A DNA stretch of 64,000 nt from positions 186,001 through 250,000 of the forward strand of contig JAUXRX010000015.1 in the NCBI GenBank assembly GCA_030681645.1, written 5' to 3'. Below are positions 16,550 to 25,826 of the stretch, in pieces. The notes beneath the pieces are model-generated. The model did not search any database. It saw only the letters and a program-made list of their open reading frames with translations, and was not told the origin of the DNA. Position 1 is the stretch's first letter; the number at the start of each line of letters is the position of its first letter. This DNA is from Archangium sp. Lineage in GTDB: Bacteria; Myxococcota; Myxococcia; Myxococcales; Myxococcaceae. The position numbers were made by a program, and so were the translations under genes.

Positions 16550-17260
16550 ATGCAGGGCCAGGCGTTCTTCATCCGCTACGACATCTCTCATCCGTCGACT
16601 GACGGCGGAGAGGTGGTGACCAGGACGTTCACGGTCACCCTCGATCCGAAGACGCTGCAGAACACGGCGCCTCTGCCCGAGACGCCGCCGGAGTGGACGA
16701 AGCTCTCGTTCAAGAAGTGCCCGAACTGCCCGCTGAAGGAAGAGGACTCGCCGCACTGCCCGGCGGCGATCCGCCTCCCCGAGGTGGTCGCGGGCTTCGC
16801 AGACATCTTCTCCTTCGCCCGGGTCTCGGCGCGCGTCACCGTGCCCGAGCGCACCTATGAGCAGGCCGACGTCTCGGTGCAGGTCGCGCTGAGCTCGCTG
16901 CTGGGCGTGTACATGGTGACCAGCGGCTGCCCGGTGCTCGGCAAGCTTCGGCCCATGGTGCGCTTCCACCTGCCCTTCGCCACCGAGCTCGAGACCATCA
17001 CGCGCGCGACCTCGATGTACCTGCTGGGCCAGTACCTGGTGGCGCAGGACGGCGGCAAACCCGACTGGGACCTGAACCAGCTCGCCGAAGACTTCACCGC
17101 CACCTCGAAGGTGAACCGCGCCTTCGCCGAGAGGCTGCGGGCCGCCGCCCCGAAGGACGCGAACGTGAACGCCCTCATTCGCCTCGACAGCGTGGGGCGC
17201 TCGGTGCCCGACCTCATCGACAGCCAGATGGACGAGCTGCGCTTCCTCTTCGGGAAGTGA
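16550..17260 (+). CDS. conserved-looking cytoplasmic protein with CPNCPL motif, function unknown
   Basis: The 236-residue protein has no signal peptide. Its N-terminal third is beta-rich (VVTRTFTVTLDPKTL), followed by KKCPNCPLKEEDSPHC (about 55-70), a Cys/His cluster able to bind a metal or form a structural knuckle. The rest is mostly helical and ends with IDSQMDELRFLF. I know of a family of similar proteins of unknown function but cannot name it with confidence. It starts 3 bases after the HEXXH lipoprotein stop, so the two are co-transcribed; the pairing of a secreted peptidase with this cytoplasmic protein is unexplained. Confidence 0.75.
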   Translation: MQGQAFFIRYDISHPSTDGGEVVTRTFTVTLDPKTLQNTAPLPETPPEWTKLSFKKCPNCPLKEEDSPHCPAAIRLPEVVAGFADIFSFARVSARVTVPERTYEQADVSVQVALSSLLGVYMVTSGCPVLGKLRPMVRFHLPFATELETITRATSMYLLGQYLVAQDGGKPDWDLNQLAEDFTATSKVNRAFAERLRAAAPKDANVNALIRLDSVGRSVPDLIDSQMDELRFLFGK

Positions 17261-17371
17261 AGCGGAGGCTTGGGCCGACACCTGTTGGCTCGACCCGACA
17301 GGTCGCGACTTTCGTGCGCCCGGGTGTCGCGCGCCTCGGCAACGGTGTGGAGGTTGCTTACGCTCGGCCGC

Positions 17372-20191
17372 ATGTTCAGAGCCTGCGTGATGGCGGTGGT
17401 CGTGGTCCTGGTGGGGTGCACGCCGGCGAGTGTTCCAGAGCCCGATGCGGGCGAGGGTGCACCCGGGGCCGACGCGGGACTCCCTGATGCCGGCGAGGGC
17501 AGCGACGCCGGCCAGGCGGGGCCTCCGGTGCGGCTGGACCTGGAGCCTTCCGCGTTGCTGCTTCCCGCGATCGGCGCGACCGCCACCCTGACGGTGAAGG
17601 CCTTCGACGCCGACGGGCGCGAGGTGCCGGCGACAGGGGTGACGTTCTCGTCGGGCGGCGGCAAGGTCGCCGTCGATGCACAGGGCGTCGTCACCGGGCA
17701 GGCGCTGGGCGTCGAGCGGGTGAGCGTCACGCTGGGCACGCTCCACGCGCGCAGCAGCGTGCTGGTGGCAGTGCCGACCCCCGGCGCGCTGCTCGTGCGC
17801 GATGACCAGGTGACGGGCACCATCCGCCCCATCGATGCGCAGGCGGTGTTCGGGGTCGGCTATCGCTACGAGGTGGGGCTCACTGGCGTGACGCCAGCGG
17901 TGGGCAACCTCGTCATCGGCACCGGCGCGCTCCCGGTGGGAGGCCGCGTGGTCGCCGTCGATGGCGCGCTGGTCACGCTGGAGCTGGTCGCGCTCGACGA
18001 GCTGTTCCCCGACCTCGTGCTCGACGAGACCATCACGCTCGCCGACGAGCCCTTCGAGCTCAACCCCGGCGTGGCCGACAGCTTCGACGTGGTGGAGCAG
18101 CCCTCGGGTGCGTTCTCCTTCGCGCTCAAGCCCGGCGTCACCCTCACCGGCAGCCGGCGCAAGCGCAGCCGCGGGCCGAGCGGGAAGTTCAGCTTCGACG
18201 TCGGGCCGGTGGAATGCACGGTCGAGACCAGCGCGTTCCAGTTGAGCCTCGCCAAGCTGGAGTTCACCCTCGACCCGGGCCTGAGCATCGAGCGCAAGTG
18301 GAACAGCAGCCTCAAGCGCGTGGTGGTCACGAGCAACGCGCGCGCCGCGGTGACGGTGAAGCCGGTGCTGCAGAGCCAGCTCGAAGGCAAACTCACCTGC
18401 GAGCTGGAGGTCGGCAAGCGGCACATTCCGCTCCCCGGCCCGGTGGGCCTCGCCCTCGGCTTCGCGGTGCCCTTCGGCGTGGGCTTCGAGGTCGAGGCGA
18501 AGGTGCCGCTCAACGTCGGCGTCAGTCTCGAGCTCAAGCGCGAGGTCACCGCGGTGATCAAGGGCGGCGTCACCTGCGCTGCCACCTGCGACAAGGTGGC
18601 GGAGTTCACCGACACCAGCCCGGCCGCCAGCGGCGTCACCGCGCAGGTCGCCACCCTCGAGCTCACGCCCGCGCTCAAGGCCGAGCTGAGCGCGTATGCG
18701 TACGCCTTCGCCAAGGTCGAGTTCGGCGGCAGTCAGCTCGTCCGCTCGGTGGGCGGCGCGGCCGGCTTCAGGCAGTTCGGCGCAGAGCTCGTGGTAGTGA
18801 AGGCCGGGCTCAAGCTCGAAGGAAAGTTCGCCGACCAGGAAGCGCAGGCGGCCGACCCCGCGTTCGCCAGCGAGTACCGCGTGCTCTTCGAGGCGGGCCT
18901 CGAGCCGGGCTCCGCGGTGGAGGCCTTCATCGGCTTCGTGAAGATCACCGTGGCGAAGCTCGAGCTCAAGTTCACCCAGGAGCTCGCCACCTCGCCGAAG
19001 GGTTCGTTCACGGTGATGCCGGCCCGGTTCGTCGCCACCGACCCGCTGGCCTTCCGGGTCACCTTCAGGCCCGACTCGCTCAGCTTCCCGCTGATCGGCT
19101 TCAACGCGGTGAAGGTCAGCATCTACAAGAAGACCATCACCGGCGGCCTGGTGCTCGTCGCCCAGGGGCCCATCACCATGGGCATGACCGAGGTGAACCT
19201 GAGCGCGATCGCCACCGAGGCGGGCAGCGACGCCGACTTCGCGGCCTTCGTCGAGACGGGGCTCCTCGGCCCGGCCATGCCCCTCGAGGTCGAGCTCGCG
19301 TGCACGGTGCCGGCGGGGTTCTCGTATTGCCTGGTCGATCTCCAGGCTGACCTCGCGCCCAGGCGAAGGACCGCTTCGGGCAGCATCTTCGGGGCCGGGC
19401 CGCTCGGCATGGCGGTGTGGAAGGCCGGCGTGGTGACGGTGTTGCCCATGCACAGCGCGGGCACTTCGAACCCCATCGACGCCATCGACTACAACGATCT
19501 TCACCAGGCGCTCTACAGCTACAGCTACGACCAGGAGGCGGCGACGTACCTGGTGGCTGACGACGGCAGCGAGGTCACCATCAACCTGTTCGAGGGACGC
19601 GTCCTCAACCAACGGGGCGCCGTCCTCGGAGACAAGGTCGTCCTCGAGTCGTCCCCCGGCGCGGAAGACGGTTACCGGCTCCCGGCCCTCTTCGACCTGG
19701 GCCTGACCTTGATCAGCCCGATGGACTTCCAGCCCCGAGCGCTCACCGACACGGGCATGGCGGTGGGCTGCCTGGGCACGAGCAGCGTGTCGTATCAGCC
19801 GGCGACCGTTCCGGGAGGAACGCTGCCGCTCCCGCCGGGCACGACCGCGGGCTGTGCCGAGCTGAGCAACAGCACGGGAACGCTCTTCGCCGGCTACACC
19901 GAGCCCGGCACGCTGCCCGCGCTGTGGCGCGCCGAGCCCGACGCGGGCCGCGTGGCCGTACCGATCAACGGGTACGCGACGAGCTTGAACAGCTCAGGGG
20001 AGGTGCTCATGGGCCCGGCGTCCATCCTCGAACCGGATGGGGGGACCATCGATCTCAACACCGCGAGCTACCCCGGGGGCGGTGCGCTCAACTGCGTTCA
20101 CCTCGGTGACGATCGCGTCGTGACCTGCACCTTCTTACCGGACGATGGCGGGGTGAACACGCTGGTGATCCTCAAGCCGGTCAGGCCCTGA
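17372..20191 (+). CDS. large lipoprotein with Ig-like (Big2-type) N-terminal domain
   Basis: The start is set at the ATG of 17372, which directly opens a signal peptide with lipobox VVGC-type (VLVGC, about Cys16); upstream in-frame starts give only Arg-rich sequence. A DAG-rich linker (about 22-50) is followed by a domain of about 80 residues resembling bacterial Ig-like group 2 (LEPSALLLPAIGATATLTVKA...GVVTGQALG). A long beta-rich region follows (about 150-640, with many alternating Val/Leu patterns). The C-terminal part (about 670-930) resembles a propeller or YD-like series (GSIFGAGPLG, ...LYSYSYD...). No catalytic motif is visible. It is probably an outer-membrane surface protein. Its last 11 bases overlap the convergent hydrolase gene. 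Confidence 0.82.
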   Translation: MFRACVMAVVVVLVGCTPASVPEPDAGEGAPGADAGLPDAGEGSDAGQAGPPVRLDLEPSALLLPAIGATATLTVKAFDADGREVPATGVTFSSGGGKVAVDAQGVVTGQALGVERVSVTLGTLHARSSVLVAVPTPGALLVRDDQVTGTIRPIDAQAVFGVGYRYEVGLTGVTPAVGNLVIGTGALPVGGRVVAVDGALVTLELVALDELFPDLVLDETITLADEPFELNPGVADSFDVVEQPSGAFSFALKPGVTLTGSRRKRSRGPSGKFSFDVGPVECTVETSAFQLSLAKLEFTLDPGLSIERKWNSSLKRVVVTSNARAAVTVKPVLQSQLEGKLTCELEVGKRHIPLPGPVGLALGFAVPFGVGFEVEAKVPLNVGVSLELKREVTAVIKGGVTCAATCDKVAEFTDTSPAASGVTAQVATLELTPALKAELSAYAYAFAKVEFGGSQLVRSVGGAAGFRQFGAELVVVKAGLKLEGKFADQEAQAADPAFASEYRVLFEAGLEPGSAVEAFIGFVKITVAKLELKFTQELATSPKGSFTVMPARFVATDPLAFRVTFRPDSLSFPLIGFNAVKVSIYKKTITGGLVLVAQGPITMGMTEVNLSAIATEAGSDADFAAFVETGLLGPAMPLEVELACTVPAGFSYCLVDLQADLAPRRRTASGSIFGAGPLGMAVWKAGVVTVLPMHSAGTSNPIDAIDYNDLHQALYSYSYDQEAATYLVADDGSEVTINLFEGRVLNQRGAVLGDKVVLESSPGAEDGYRLPALFDLGLTLISPMDFQPRALTDTGMAVGCLGTSSVSYQPATVPGGTLPLPPGTTAGCAELSNSTGTLFAGYTEPGTLPALWRAEPDAGRVAVPINGYATSLNSSGEVLMGPASILEPDGGTIDLNTASYPGGGALNCVHLGDDRVVTCTFLPDDGGVNTLVILKPVRP

Positions 20192-21011
20192 GGAAGCGGG
20201 CGATCTCGCTGACCGCGGGGGAAGGGTCCTTGAGCCAACGGAAGTGCGGGTTCATCTTCCTCGGCTGAGGCGGCGGCGTCACGTTCACCCAACGCACGCG
20301 CGCGTGCTTCACCTTGCGCAGGAGCGCCTCGGTGGTGGCGCGCGGCGCCATGGTGTCGCCCTGCACGTGAAGGGCGAGCACGTCGGGCGCCAGCTCGTCG
20401 AGCCGCTGCTCGAGCACGCCGTCACGCGCGCTGGTGAACTGGCCGGTGCGCGCCGCGTTCGACCAGTCGATGATCAGGCTCTTGCCCTGCAGACCACCGA
20501 AGCCGAGCCGGTGCCCCGGGTAGAAGCCCAGGCCCCGCGCGACCACCTGCGCGAGCTGGGAGCCCGCGAGCACGCCCAGGCCCCGCAGCCCGCTCCACGC
20601 CTTGTGGTGCACGGTGCCCGAGGCGATCACGATCAACTTCGCGCCCGGCACGAACCAACGCGAGAGCCCGACGGTGGCGAGCTGCCCACCGAGGGAGTGG
20701 CCGAGCACGCTCACCGGTCCGCTCGCGTGGGTGCGCAACAGCTCGAGGTGCTGCACCATGTCTTCGAGCAGCTCGGCGTAGCCATAGTCGATGCCCGGGC
20801 GCGCGCGCACCGACGAGCCGTCGCCGCCGCGGTGCTCCATCACCAGGCTGGTCACGCCCGCGTCCGCGAGACCCTCTGCCAGGCGATCGTACGCGCGCGC
20901 GTTCACGCCCATCGCGGGCAGCACGAGCAACCCCGGGCCCGGCTCCTTCGCCTTGAACAGCCGCGCCTCTGACCTCGCGCCGTCGGCGGCGCGCATCGCG
21001 ATCAACTCCAT
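20181..21011 (-). CDS. alpha/beta hydrolase
   Basis: This 276-residue protein has the nucleophile elbow GHSLGG (about residues 103-108), a preceding oxyanion region (LVLPAMGVNARAYDRLAEGLADAG), and EHRGGDGS as a typical cap-adjacent turn. A later Asp (LHVQGDTMAP) and a His (NPHFRW) complete a Ser-Asp-His triad. No signal peptide, so cytoplasmic. The family includes esterases, lipases and haloperoxidase-like enzymes; the substrate cannot be told. It is convergent with the large lipoprotein (11-base overlap) and divergent from the OmpA-family gene, 69 bases away. Confidence 0.9.
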   Translation of the reverse strand: MELIAMRAADGARSEARLFKAKEPGPGLLVLPAMGVNARAYDRLAEGLADAGVTSLVMEHRGGDGSSVRARPGIDYGYAELLEDMVQHLELLRTHASGPVSVLGHSLGGQLATVGLSRWFVPGAKLIVIASGTVHHKAWSGLRGLGVLAGSQLAQVVARGLGFYPGHRLGFGGLQGKSLIIDWSNAARTGQFTSARDGVLEQRLDELAPDVLALHVQGDTMAPRATTEALLRKVKHARVRWVNVTPPPQPRKMNPHFRWLKDPSPAVSEIARFLRA

Positions 21012-21080
21012 GGACCGCAGCCAAGCAGAGTGGCGCGAAGCAGGTCAGCGAAACGCGACTGCTGCGCTACAAGGACCGCC

Positions 21081-21992
21081 ATGAACCGCGTTCTCGTCGC
21101 GCTCGTCGTGTCGCTGTCGCTGTGGGCACCGTCGGCCTCGGCCGCCCCGAAGGAGCCCACGGGCGACGGCAAGCTGGTCAAACCCTACGAAGGCTTGACC
21201 TTCGACTCGCAGGACGATCTCGGCTTCATGCGCATCGACCTCCCCGCAGGCCCCGCCGACGCGAAGGGAGACGTGAGCAAGTACGAAACGCTCGAGGGCT
21301 ACGTCACCCTCGTGGCGTTCCGCACCGACGCCGCCGGGCGCTCGACGCTCGAGATGGCTCGCAACTATGCGCAGGCGCTCGAGGGCGCGGGCTTCAAGGT
21401 GCTCTTCACCTGCTCGGCGCAGGAGAAGACCTGTGGCAGGCACAGCGTGAAGCCGATTCTCAGCTTCCCGAACGGCGAGGAGCACTACCTGCTCGCCCGC
21501 GGCAGCGACCCCGCGACCGGCGACCGGCTCACGGTGGCCGTCCGGGCCGCCGCGAAGCACTACAACCACCTCATCGTCGTGCGTCACAAGGCCATGGACA
21601 CCGGCATGGTGAAGGTGGACGCGGCTGCCATCGGCAAGGGGCTGGCCGCCGACGGCCACCTGGCGCTCTACGGAATTCAGTTCGACTTCGGCAAGGCCAG
21701 CCTCAAGCCCGAGTCGGCCCCGGTGCTGGCCGAGGTCGCGGTGCTTCTCGCGAAGAGCCCGGCGCTCAAGCTGCACGTGGTGGGGCACACCGACAACGTC
21801 GGTGACTTCGAGGCCAACCTGACCCTGTCCCGCGCACGCGCCGCGGCCGTGGTTGATGCGCTGGTGAAGCAGCACGGCATCGCGGCCGGCCGGCTGCGCG
21901 CGCACGGGGTGTCCTCCGTCGCGCCGGTGTCAACGAACCGCGGCGACGCTGGCCGCGCGCAGAACCGGCGGGTGGAGCTGGTCGAAATGTAG
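21081..21992 (+). CDS. OmpA-family outer-membrane/peptidoglycan-binding protein
   Basis: The ATG at 21081 opens a cleavable signal peptide (…SLWAPSASAAP). The mature protein has an N-terminal domain of about 160 residues of unknown type. The C-terminal OmpA domain (about 185-300) is recognised by FDFGKASLKPES, LHVVGHTDNVGD, LSRARAAAVVDAL, and a terminal AQNRRVELVEM. The Asp and Arg of these motifs bind diaminopimelate in peptidoglycan, so the protein should tether the envelope to the wall. There is no beta-barrel segment, so this is a soluble or lipid-independent periplasmic member. An in-frame start at 21030 is rejected because it lacks the signal peptide. Confidence 0.9.
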   Translation: MNRVLVALVVSLSLWAPSASAAPKEPTGDGKLVKPYEGLTFDSQDDLGFMRIDLPAGPADAKGDVSKYETLEGYVTLVAFRTDAAGRSTLEMARNYAQALEGAGFKVLFTCSAQEKTCGRHSVKPILSFPNGEEHYLLARGSDPATGDRLTVAVRAAAKHYNHLIVVRHKAMDTGMVKVDAAAIGKGLAADGHLALYGIQFDFGKASLKPESAPVLAEVAVLLAKSPALKLHVVGHTDNVGDFEANLTLSRARAAAVVDALVKQHGIAAGRLRAHGVSSVAPVSTNRGDAGRAQNRRVELVEM

Positions 21993-22001
21993 GGAAGTCG
22001 G

Positions 22002-23540
22002 TCAGCGAAAGACGTCGCCCCAGCCCGGCCGGGGATCGAACCCGCTGGGCTTGATGTCCCCCAGGCGCTGGCCGCGCCGCACGGCTTCCTTGAGGAAGCT
22101 CTCTTCGCCGTCCGTCACCACCTGCGCGCAGAGCGGCCCCAGCTGACCCAGGTCGCGGGCGTAGCGATAGTGCAGCGCCTCGCACAGCCGCTGCTCGAGA
22201 TCGGCGGCGAGCCGGGCAGGCTCCTTCGCGCCTTCCACGTACACGACGTACCGGGGAACTGCCGTGAGCTCGGGCGCCACCAGCGCGAAGCGGGCCGGGT
22301 GCTCGAGCAGCGCGTGGCGCACGGCGGCCTCGACGAAGGTGGCGTTGAGCTTCTCGCCGCGCAGGTCGCTGCCGCGATCGAGCCGGCCCTCGAAGCGGAG
22401 CAGCGGGGCGCGCTGGTGAAAGCCCACGCACCGCACCTGGTCGGGCAGCCGGTAGCGCGCGAAGCCGCCGCGCGTGGTGAGCAGCGGCGAATAGGTGGCG
22501 CCCTCGCGGAGCTCCTGCACGCCGTGCACGTGGCGATCGTCGAGCGACTCGAACTCGAGGAAGTGGCTGGTGATCGCGGCGACGGGTGCAGGCAGGCCCC
22601 AGAGGGGAAACGAGACCACCCCCTCGGTGGCGAGCAGGCCCTTCCCCTGGACCGGCGTGGTGGGAAAGAAGCGGCGCAGCCCGGGCAACGCCTGCGCCGC
22701 CCACGCGTCGGTCCAGCAGCTGATCACCTGGAGCTGCGGCCAGATCGCCTCGCCCACGAAGGCCCCTGCCTTCTGCAGCCGGTCTTCGATGGCCGCGCGA
22801 CGCTTCGGCGGGAGCGGGTAGACGTAGGTCGGCCAGCGCGCCACCAGCTCCTGCATCAGCAGGGTGAGGAACGAGGGGTTCCACACCGAGATGAAGCCGA
22901 GGTCTTCCGCGGCGACGAGCTGCTCGAGGGTGCGGGTGCGCCACACGTCGACGTCCCGCAGCCGCCCCACCGCGCCGTCGACGGCGAAGAGGCGCTTCAT
23001 CGCGAAGCGCGTGGCGGCGTCGAAGTACTGGGTGTCGTCGTCGAGGCCGATACGCAGGCCCCCGCGCGTCACCTCGGGATCCCGCGAGGCGGGCGAGAGG
23101 CTCCAGTACTGCCGGCTGGTGAAGAGCCGGGGGAAGGTGTTCGAGAGATCGTGAAGCCACGGGCCGGTGGCGGCGCCGAAGTCTGCGAGCAGGCCCTCGG
23201 TGTAGGGAATGTGCTTGGGGCCGGCGACGCTGCCCGAGGTGCGCTCGAGCACGAGCACCGGCTGGCGGGTGAGCACCTCGCGCTCGCCACCCTCGATGCG
23301 TTCGATCCACGGCGCCAGCGCTTCGTAGTCGACGATGGGCACGACCTCGCGGAACCGGGCGATCGAGGTGATGGTGCCGTAGCCATGCGCGCGCCCGTAG
23401 GCGGTGCCCGCGTTGTCTTTGAGGAAGGCCTTGAGCCAGCGCTGCTGAGCCCGGGCGGGATCACCGAGCGCCGCGCGAAAGCGCTTCACCGACGCTCGCC
23501 GCGCCAGCGCCCACGCGAGGTTGAGGGCCGTGACCTTCAC
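22002..23540 (-). CDS. GH3 family acyl-adenylating amino acid ligase
   Basis: The 512-residue protein matches bacterial GH3 proteins along its whole length. It has a start of the type LNLAWALARRASVKRFRAAL, VLERTSGSVAGPKHIPYTEGL as the nucleotide loop (about 100-118), then the ATEGVVSFPLW region (about 300), FEGRLDR, and a C-terminal domain with a late KPSGFDPRPGWGD. GH3 enzymes adenylate a carboxylic acid and join it to an amino acid; plant members act on auxin and jasmonate, while bacterial substrates are largely unknown. It follows the GNAT-like gene by 10 bases, indicating one transcript, and is convergent with the OmpA gene (9-base gap). Confidence 0.9.
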   Translation of the reverse strand: MKVTALNLAWALARRASVKRFRAALGDPARAQQRWLKAFLKDNAGTAYGRAHGYGTITSIARFREVVPIVDYEALAPWIERIEGGEREVLTRQPVLVLERTSGSVAGPKHIPYTEGLLADFGAATGPWLHDLSNTFPRLFTSRQYWSLSPASRDPEVTRGGLRIGLDDDTQYFDAATRFAMKRLFAVDGAVGRLRDVDVWRTRTLEQLVAAEDLGFISVWNPSFLTLLMQELVARWPTYVYPLPPKRRAAIEDRLQKAGAFVGEAIWPQLQVISCWTDAWAAQALPGLRRFFPTTPVQGKGLLATEGVVSFPLWGLPAPVAAITSHFLEFESLDDRHVHGVQELREGATYSPLLTTRGGFARYRLPDQVRCVGFHQRAPLLRFEGRLDRGSDLRGEKLNATFVEAAVRHALLEHPARFALVAPELTAVPRYVVYVEGAKEPARLAADLEQRLCEALHYRYARDLGQLGPLCAQVVTDGEESFLKEAVRRGQRLGDIKPSGFDPRPGWGDVFR

Positions 23541-23550
23541 GAAGAGTCAT

Positions 23551-24336
23551 CTACAGGAAGATGCGGGTGGTCTTCTCGACGAACTCGTCGTCGGCGCGGG
23601 CCAGGCAGCACAGCTCGTCTCCTTCGCCCCAGCGGGGATTCTTCTGGAGGAAGAAGCGCACGTCGGGATCGGCCTCGAGTCGCTTCGGCACGTGGGCCAG
23701 CGAATCGGCCAGGCGCACCGCGTCTTTCCCCGCGTAGCGCAGCAGCCCCGAGGCCGCGTCCCACGCGTCGCCGAACTTCTTCCGGCAGAGCGAGTCGAGC
23801 AGCGAGGCCTCTTCCTCTGGGAACGGTGCATCGTGACGCGGCCAGTGGTTGGGGAAGTAGCGCGAGATGAGCAGATAGGTGCGGTAGCCCTTGGTGATCA
23901 GGAACCAGTACACGGGCACCGCGGGCCGGGCGTGGCGCTGGGCCATCAGGTACCAGATGAAGGCGCGCTGCAGGGCCGTCTGCCCCCAGAACTCCTGCGC
24001 GACGATGGTGTCACCCGAGAACACGACGCAGGCGCCTTCGACGTCGAGCTTGAGCAGCGTCGAGAAGCCCTGCAGCGCGCGGCGATCGTCCTTGAGCACG
24101 ATGACGTGGTGCTTCTCGGCCAGGTCGCGCGCGAAGGCGTCCCGCGTCGCGCCGGCGTAGGCGCGCTCGAAGAGCGTCCACATCGAGTCGAGCTCGGGCT
24201 TCGTGAGCGAGGCGACCCGACGCACGCGCGCCTGCAGGCCGCGGCTCGGCCGGAAGAAGCCCCGCATGCGCAGCAGCCTGGTCGAGATGGTGCGGTGCGC
24301 ATTCCCGCGAGACGTCACAGGGGCAGCATAAACCAC
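23551..24336 (-). CDS. GNAT-like protein partnered with GH3 gene
   Basis: I choose the GTG at 24336 because AGAGGGGAAC lies at ideal spacing; the in-frame GTG at 24378 has no such site. The 261 residues show a mixed alpha/beta core: DLAEKHHVIVLKDD, GFSTLLKLDVEGACVVFSGDTIV, EFWGQTALQRAFIWYLM. Strand, pyrophosphate-loop region and helix here resemble an acetyltransferase (GNAT) fold, with a C-terminal helical tail. The fold guess is mine and the acyl-CoA loop is not canonical. It lies immediately upstream of the GH3 ligase and 371 bases from the divergent tandem-GNAT gene, so the three may act on one acyl or amino-acid substrate. Confidence 0.65.
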   Translation of the reverse strand: MVYAAPVTSRGNAHRTISTRLLRMRGFFRPSRGLQARVRRVASLTKPELDSMWTLFERAYAGATRDAFARDLAEKHHVIVLKDDRRALQGFSTLLKLDVEGACVVFSGDTIVAQEFWGQTALQRAFIWYLMAQRHARPAVPVYWFLITKGYRTYLLISRYFPNHWPRHDAPFPEEEASLLDSLCRKKFGDAWDAASGLLRYAGKDAVRLADSLAHVPKRLEADPDVRFFLQKNPRWGEGDELCCLARADDEFVEKTTRIFL

Positions 24337-24707
24337 TGTTCCCCTCTTCCCGGCGAGGTCGTTGAGGGCGCGCTCCACGAGGGCGCATCTGACGGGGTGC
24401 CCGGGCGACCACTTCCGGCTGCGTCAACCAGGTTGCCTCGAGAGGCAGCATGGTTGCTCGAGCTGGGAGAGCGGCCGCCCCCCACCTGCCCGAAGCTCGC
24501 GTGCACGTTCAGAACCGGTGACGTGCCGAGGGCTCGCCCGCGCTGACTCCGAAGGGAACCACCAACCACCGCCTTCAGCCCGGGCGCCCTGCTCAAAGAC
24601 GGCTCGCGCCGCGCGTTTGCTCTCGAGCGAAGGGCACGATCAGGCGAAGCGCCCATCGACTCCGCTCGCCGGGATGAAGGCGAGAGCTTTCGCAGCCGTC
24701 GACTACA
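24337..24707. other. divergent intergenic region with an imperfect dyad
   Basis: This 371-base stretch separates the GH3/GNAT-like operon from the tandem-GNAT gene. It contains no open frame with coding-like bias. An imperfect palindrome, 24426-24439 against 24442-24455 (11 of 14 positions paired), could be an operator for both directions. No convincing sigma-70 hexamers were found. Confidence 0.4.
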
Positions 24708-25826
24708 GTGCGCGTCGTGCCGCCCGACGTGACGCCCCGCCTCGCGACGCCGTCCGACAACCGTGGCTGCCTCGAGCTGTTCAGCGCGGTGCCGATGCGA
24801 GGCGAGCTGGTGCTCTCGACGCAGCGAGAGCCGGACTTCTTCGCGCTCTACGCGATGCAGCGGGTCGAGCCCTTCACTTACGTGGGTGACGACGGAAACG
24901 CGGGCCTCGTGGGCATGGCCACGGCGCTCATCCGCGACGGCTGGCTCGACGGCGCGCCCGCGCGGGTGGGCTACCTGGGCGACCTGCGCATCCGCTTCGA
25001 TCGCGCCCGCACCTTCGGCCGCTTCTTCGGCGACTTCTTCGACGTGCTCTGCGAGCGCACCGGCTGCAGCGCGTACTACACGGCGATCCTCACCTCGAAC
25101 CGGGCCGCGATGAACGCGCTGACGAAGCGCAAGGCGAAGCGGGTCAACCAGCCGTACTACCAGCGCCTCCACGCCTTCGACGCGGTGTCGGTGCAGTTGA
25201 CGCGCCGGCGCAGTCCGTCCTCACCGGTGCGCGTACGCAGCGCCACCACCGCTGACCTGCCCCGCCTGGTCGAGGTGCTGGCCGCAGAGCACCGGCAGCG
25301 CCCCTTCGGCTACCGGTACGATCTCGGAGAGCTCGAGCACCGCCTGGCGAAGTGGCCCGGCTTCACGCTCGACGACACGCTCCTCGCTGAGGACGCCAAG
25401 GGCACACTGCTTGGCCTCACCACGCTCTGGGATCCCTCGCCGGTGAAGCGCTACCGGGTGCACGCGTACGAGGGCTCGATGAAGTGGGTGAAGCGCGGCT
25501 TCAACCTCGCCGCGACGCTGGCCCGGTGGCCGAAGCTCCCCGAGCCGGGGGGCGAGTTCCGCTACGCGTACCTCTCGAACCTGTGGGTGAAGGACCAATC
25601 ACCCACGACGTTCCGCGCCCTGCTCGAGCACGCGTACGCGCGGCTGCAGCCGAAGGGCTTTCACTTCTTCACCTTCGAGCTGGACGAGAATGATCCACTC
25701 GCGCCGGCGCTGCGCGGCTATCGGACGCAGCGGCTGGGCTTCACGCTCTTCGGCGTCACGCCCGCGAAGCTGTCGCGCACCGTGTGGCAGCCGGGCCGGA
25801 CCGGCTTCGAGATCGCGCTCGCTTAG
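24708..25826 (+). CDS. tandem GNAT-domain acetyltransferase-like protein
   Basis: The protein starts with GTG at 24708 (372 residues). The first domain (about 8-165) includes GLVGMATALIRDGWLDGAPARVGYLGDLRIRFDRA followed by a helix, an N-acyltransferase-type strand-loop-helix. The second domain (about 173-365) starts VRVRSATTADLPRLVEVLAAEH, a classic GNAT beginning, and continues with YAYLSNLWVKD, FRALLEHAYARLQPKGFHFFTFEL and a last strand. Neither domain shows the ideal Q/RxxGxG/A loop, so activity is uncertain. It diverges from the GH3 operon and probably shares regulation with it. Confidence 0.75.
   Translation: MRVVPPDVTPRLATPSDNRGCLELFSAVPMRGELVLSTQREPDFFALYAMQRVEPFTYVGDDGNAGLVGMATALIRDGWLDGAPARVGYLGDLRIRFDRARTFGRFFGDFFDVLCERTGCSAYYTAILTSNRAAMNALTKRKAKRVNQPYYQRLHAFDAVSVQLTRRRSPSSPVRVRSATTADLPRLVEVLAAEHRQRPFGYRYDLGELEHRLAKWPGFTLDDTLLAEDAKGTLLGLTTLWDPSPVKRYRVHAYEGSMKWVKRGFNLAATLARWPKLPEPGGEFRYAYLSNLWVKDQSPTTFRALLEHAYARLQPKGFHFFTFELDENDPLAPALRGYRTQRLGFTLFGVTPAKLSRTVWQPGRTGFEIALA

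Noticed and set aside
14885..19612. Very long open frame on the minus strand opposite two plus-strand genes
   Set aside because: It is Ala/Arg/Gly/His-rich, covers two well-supported lipoprotein genes with signal peptides and motifs, and reflects the extreme G/C third-position bias of the real genes.
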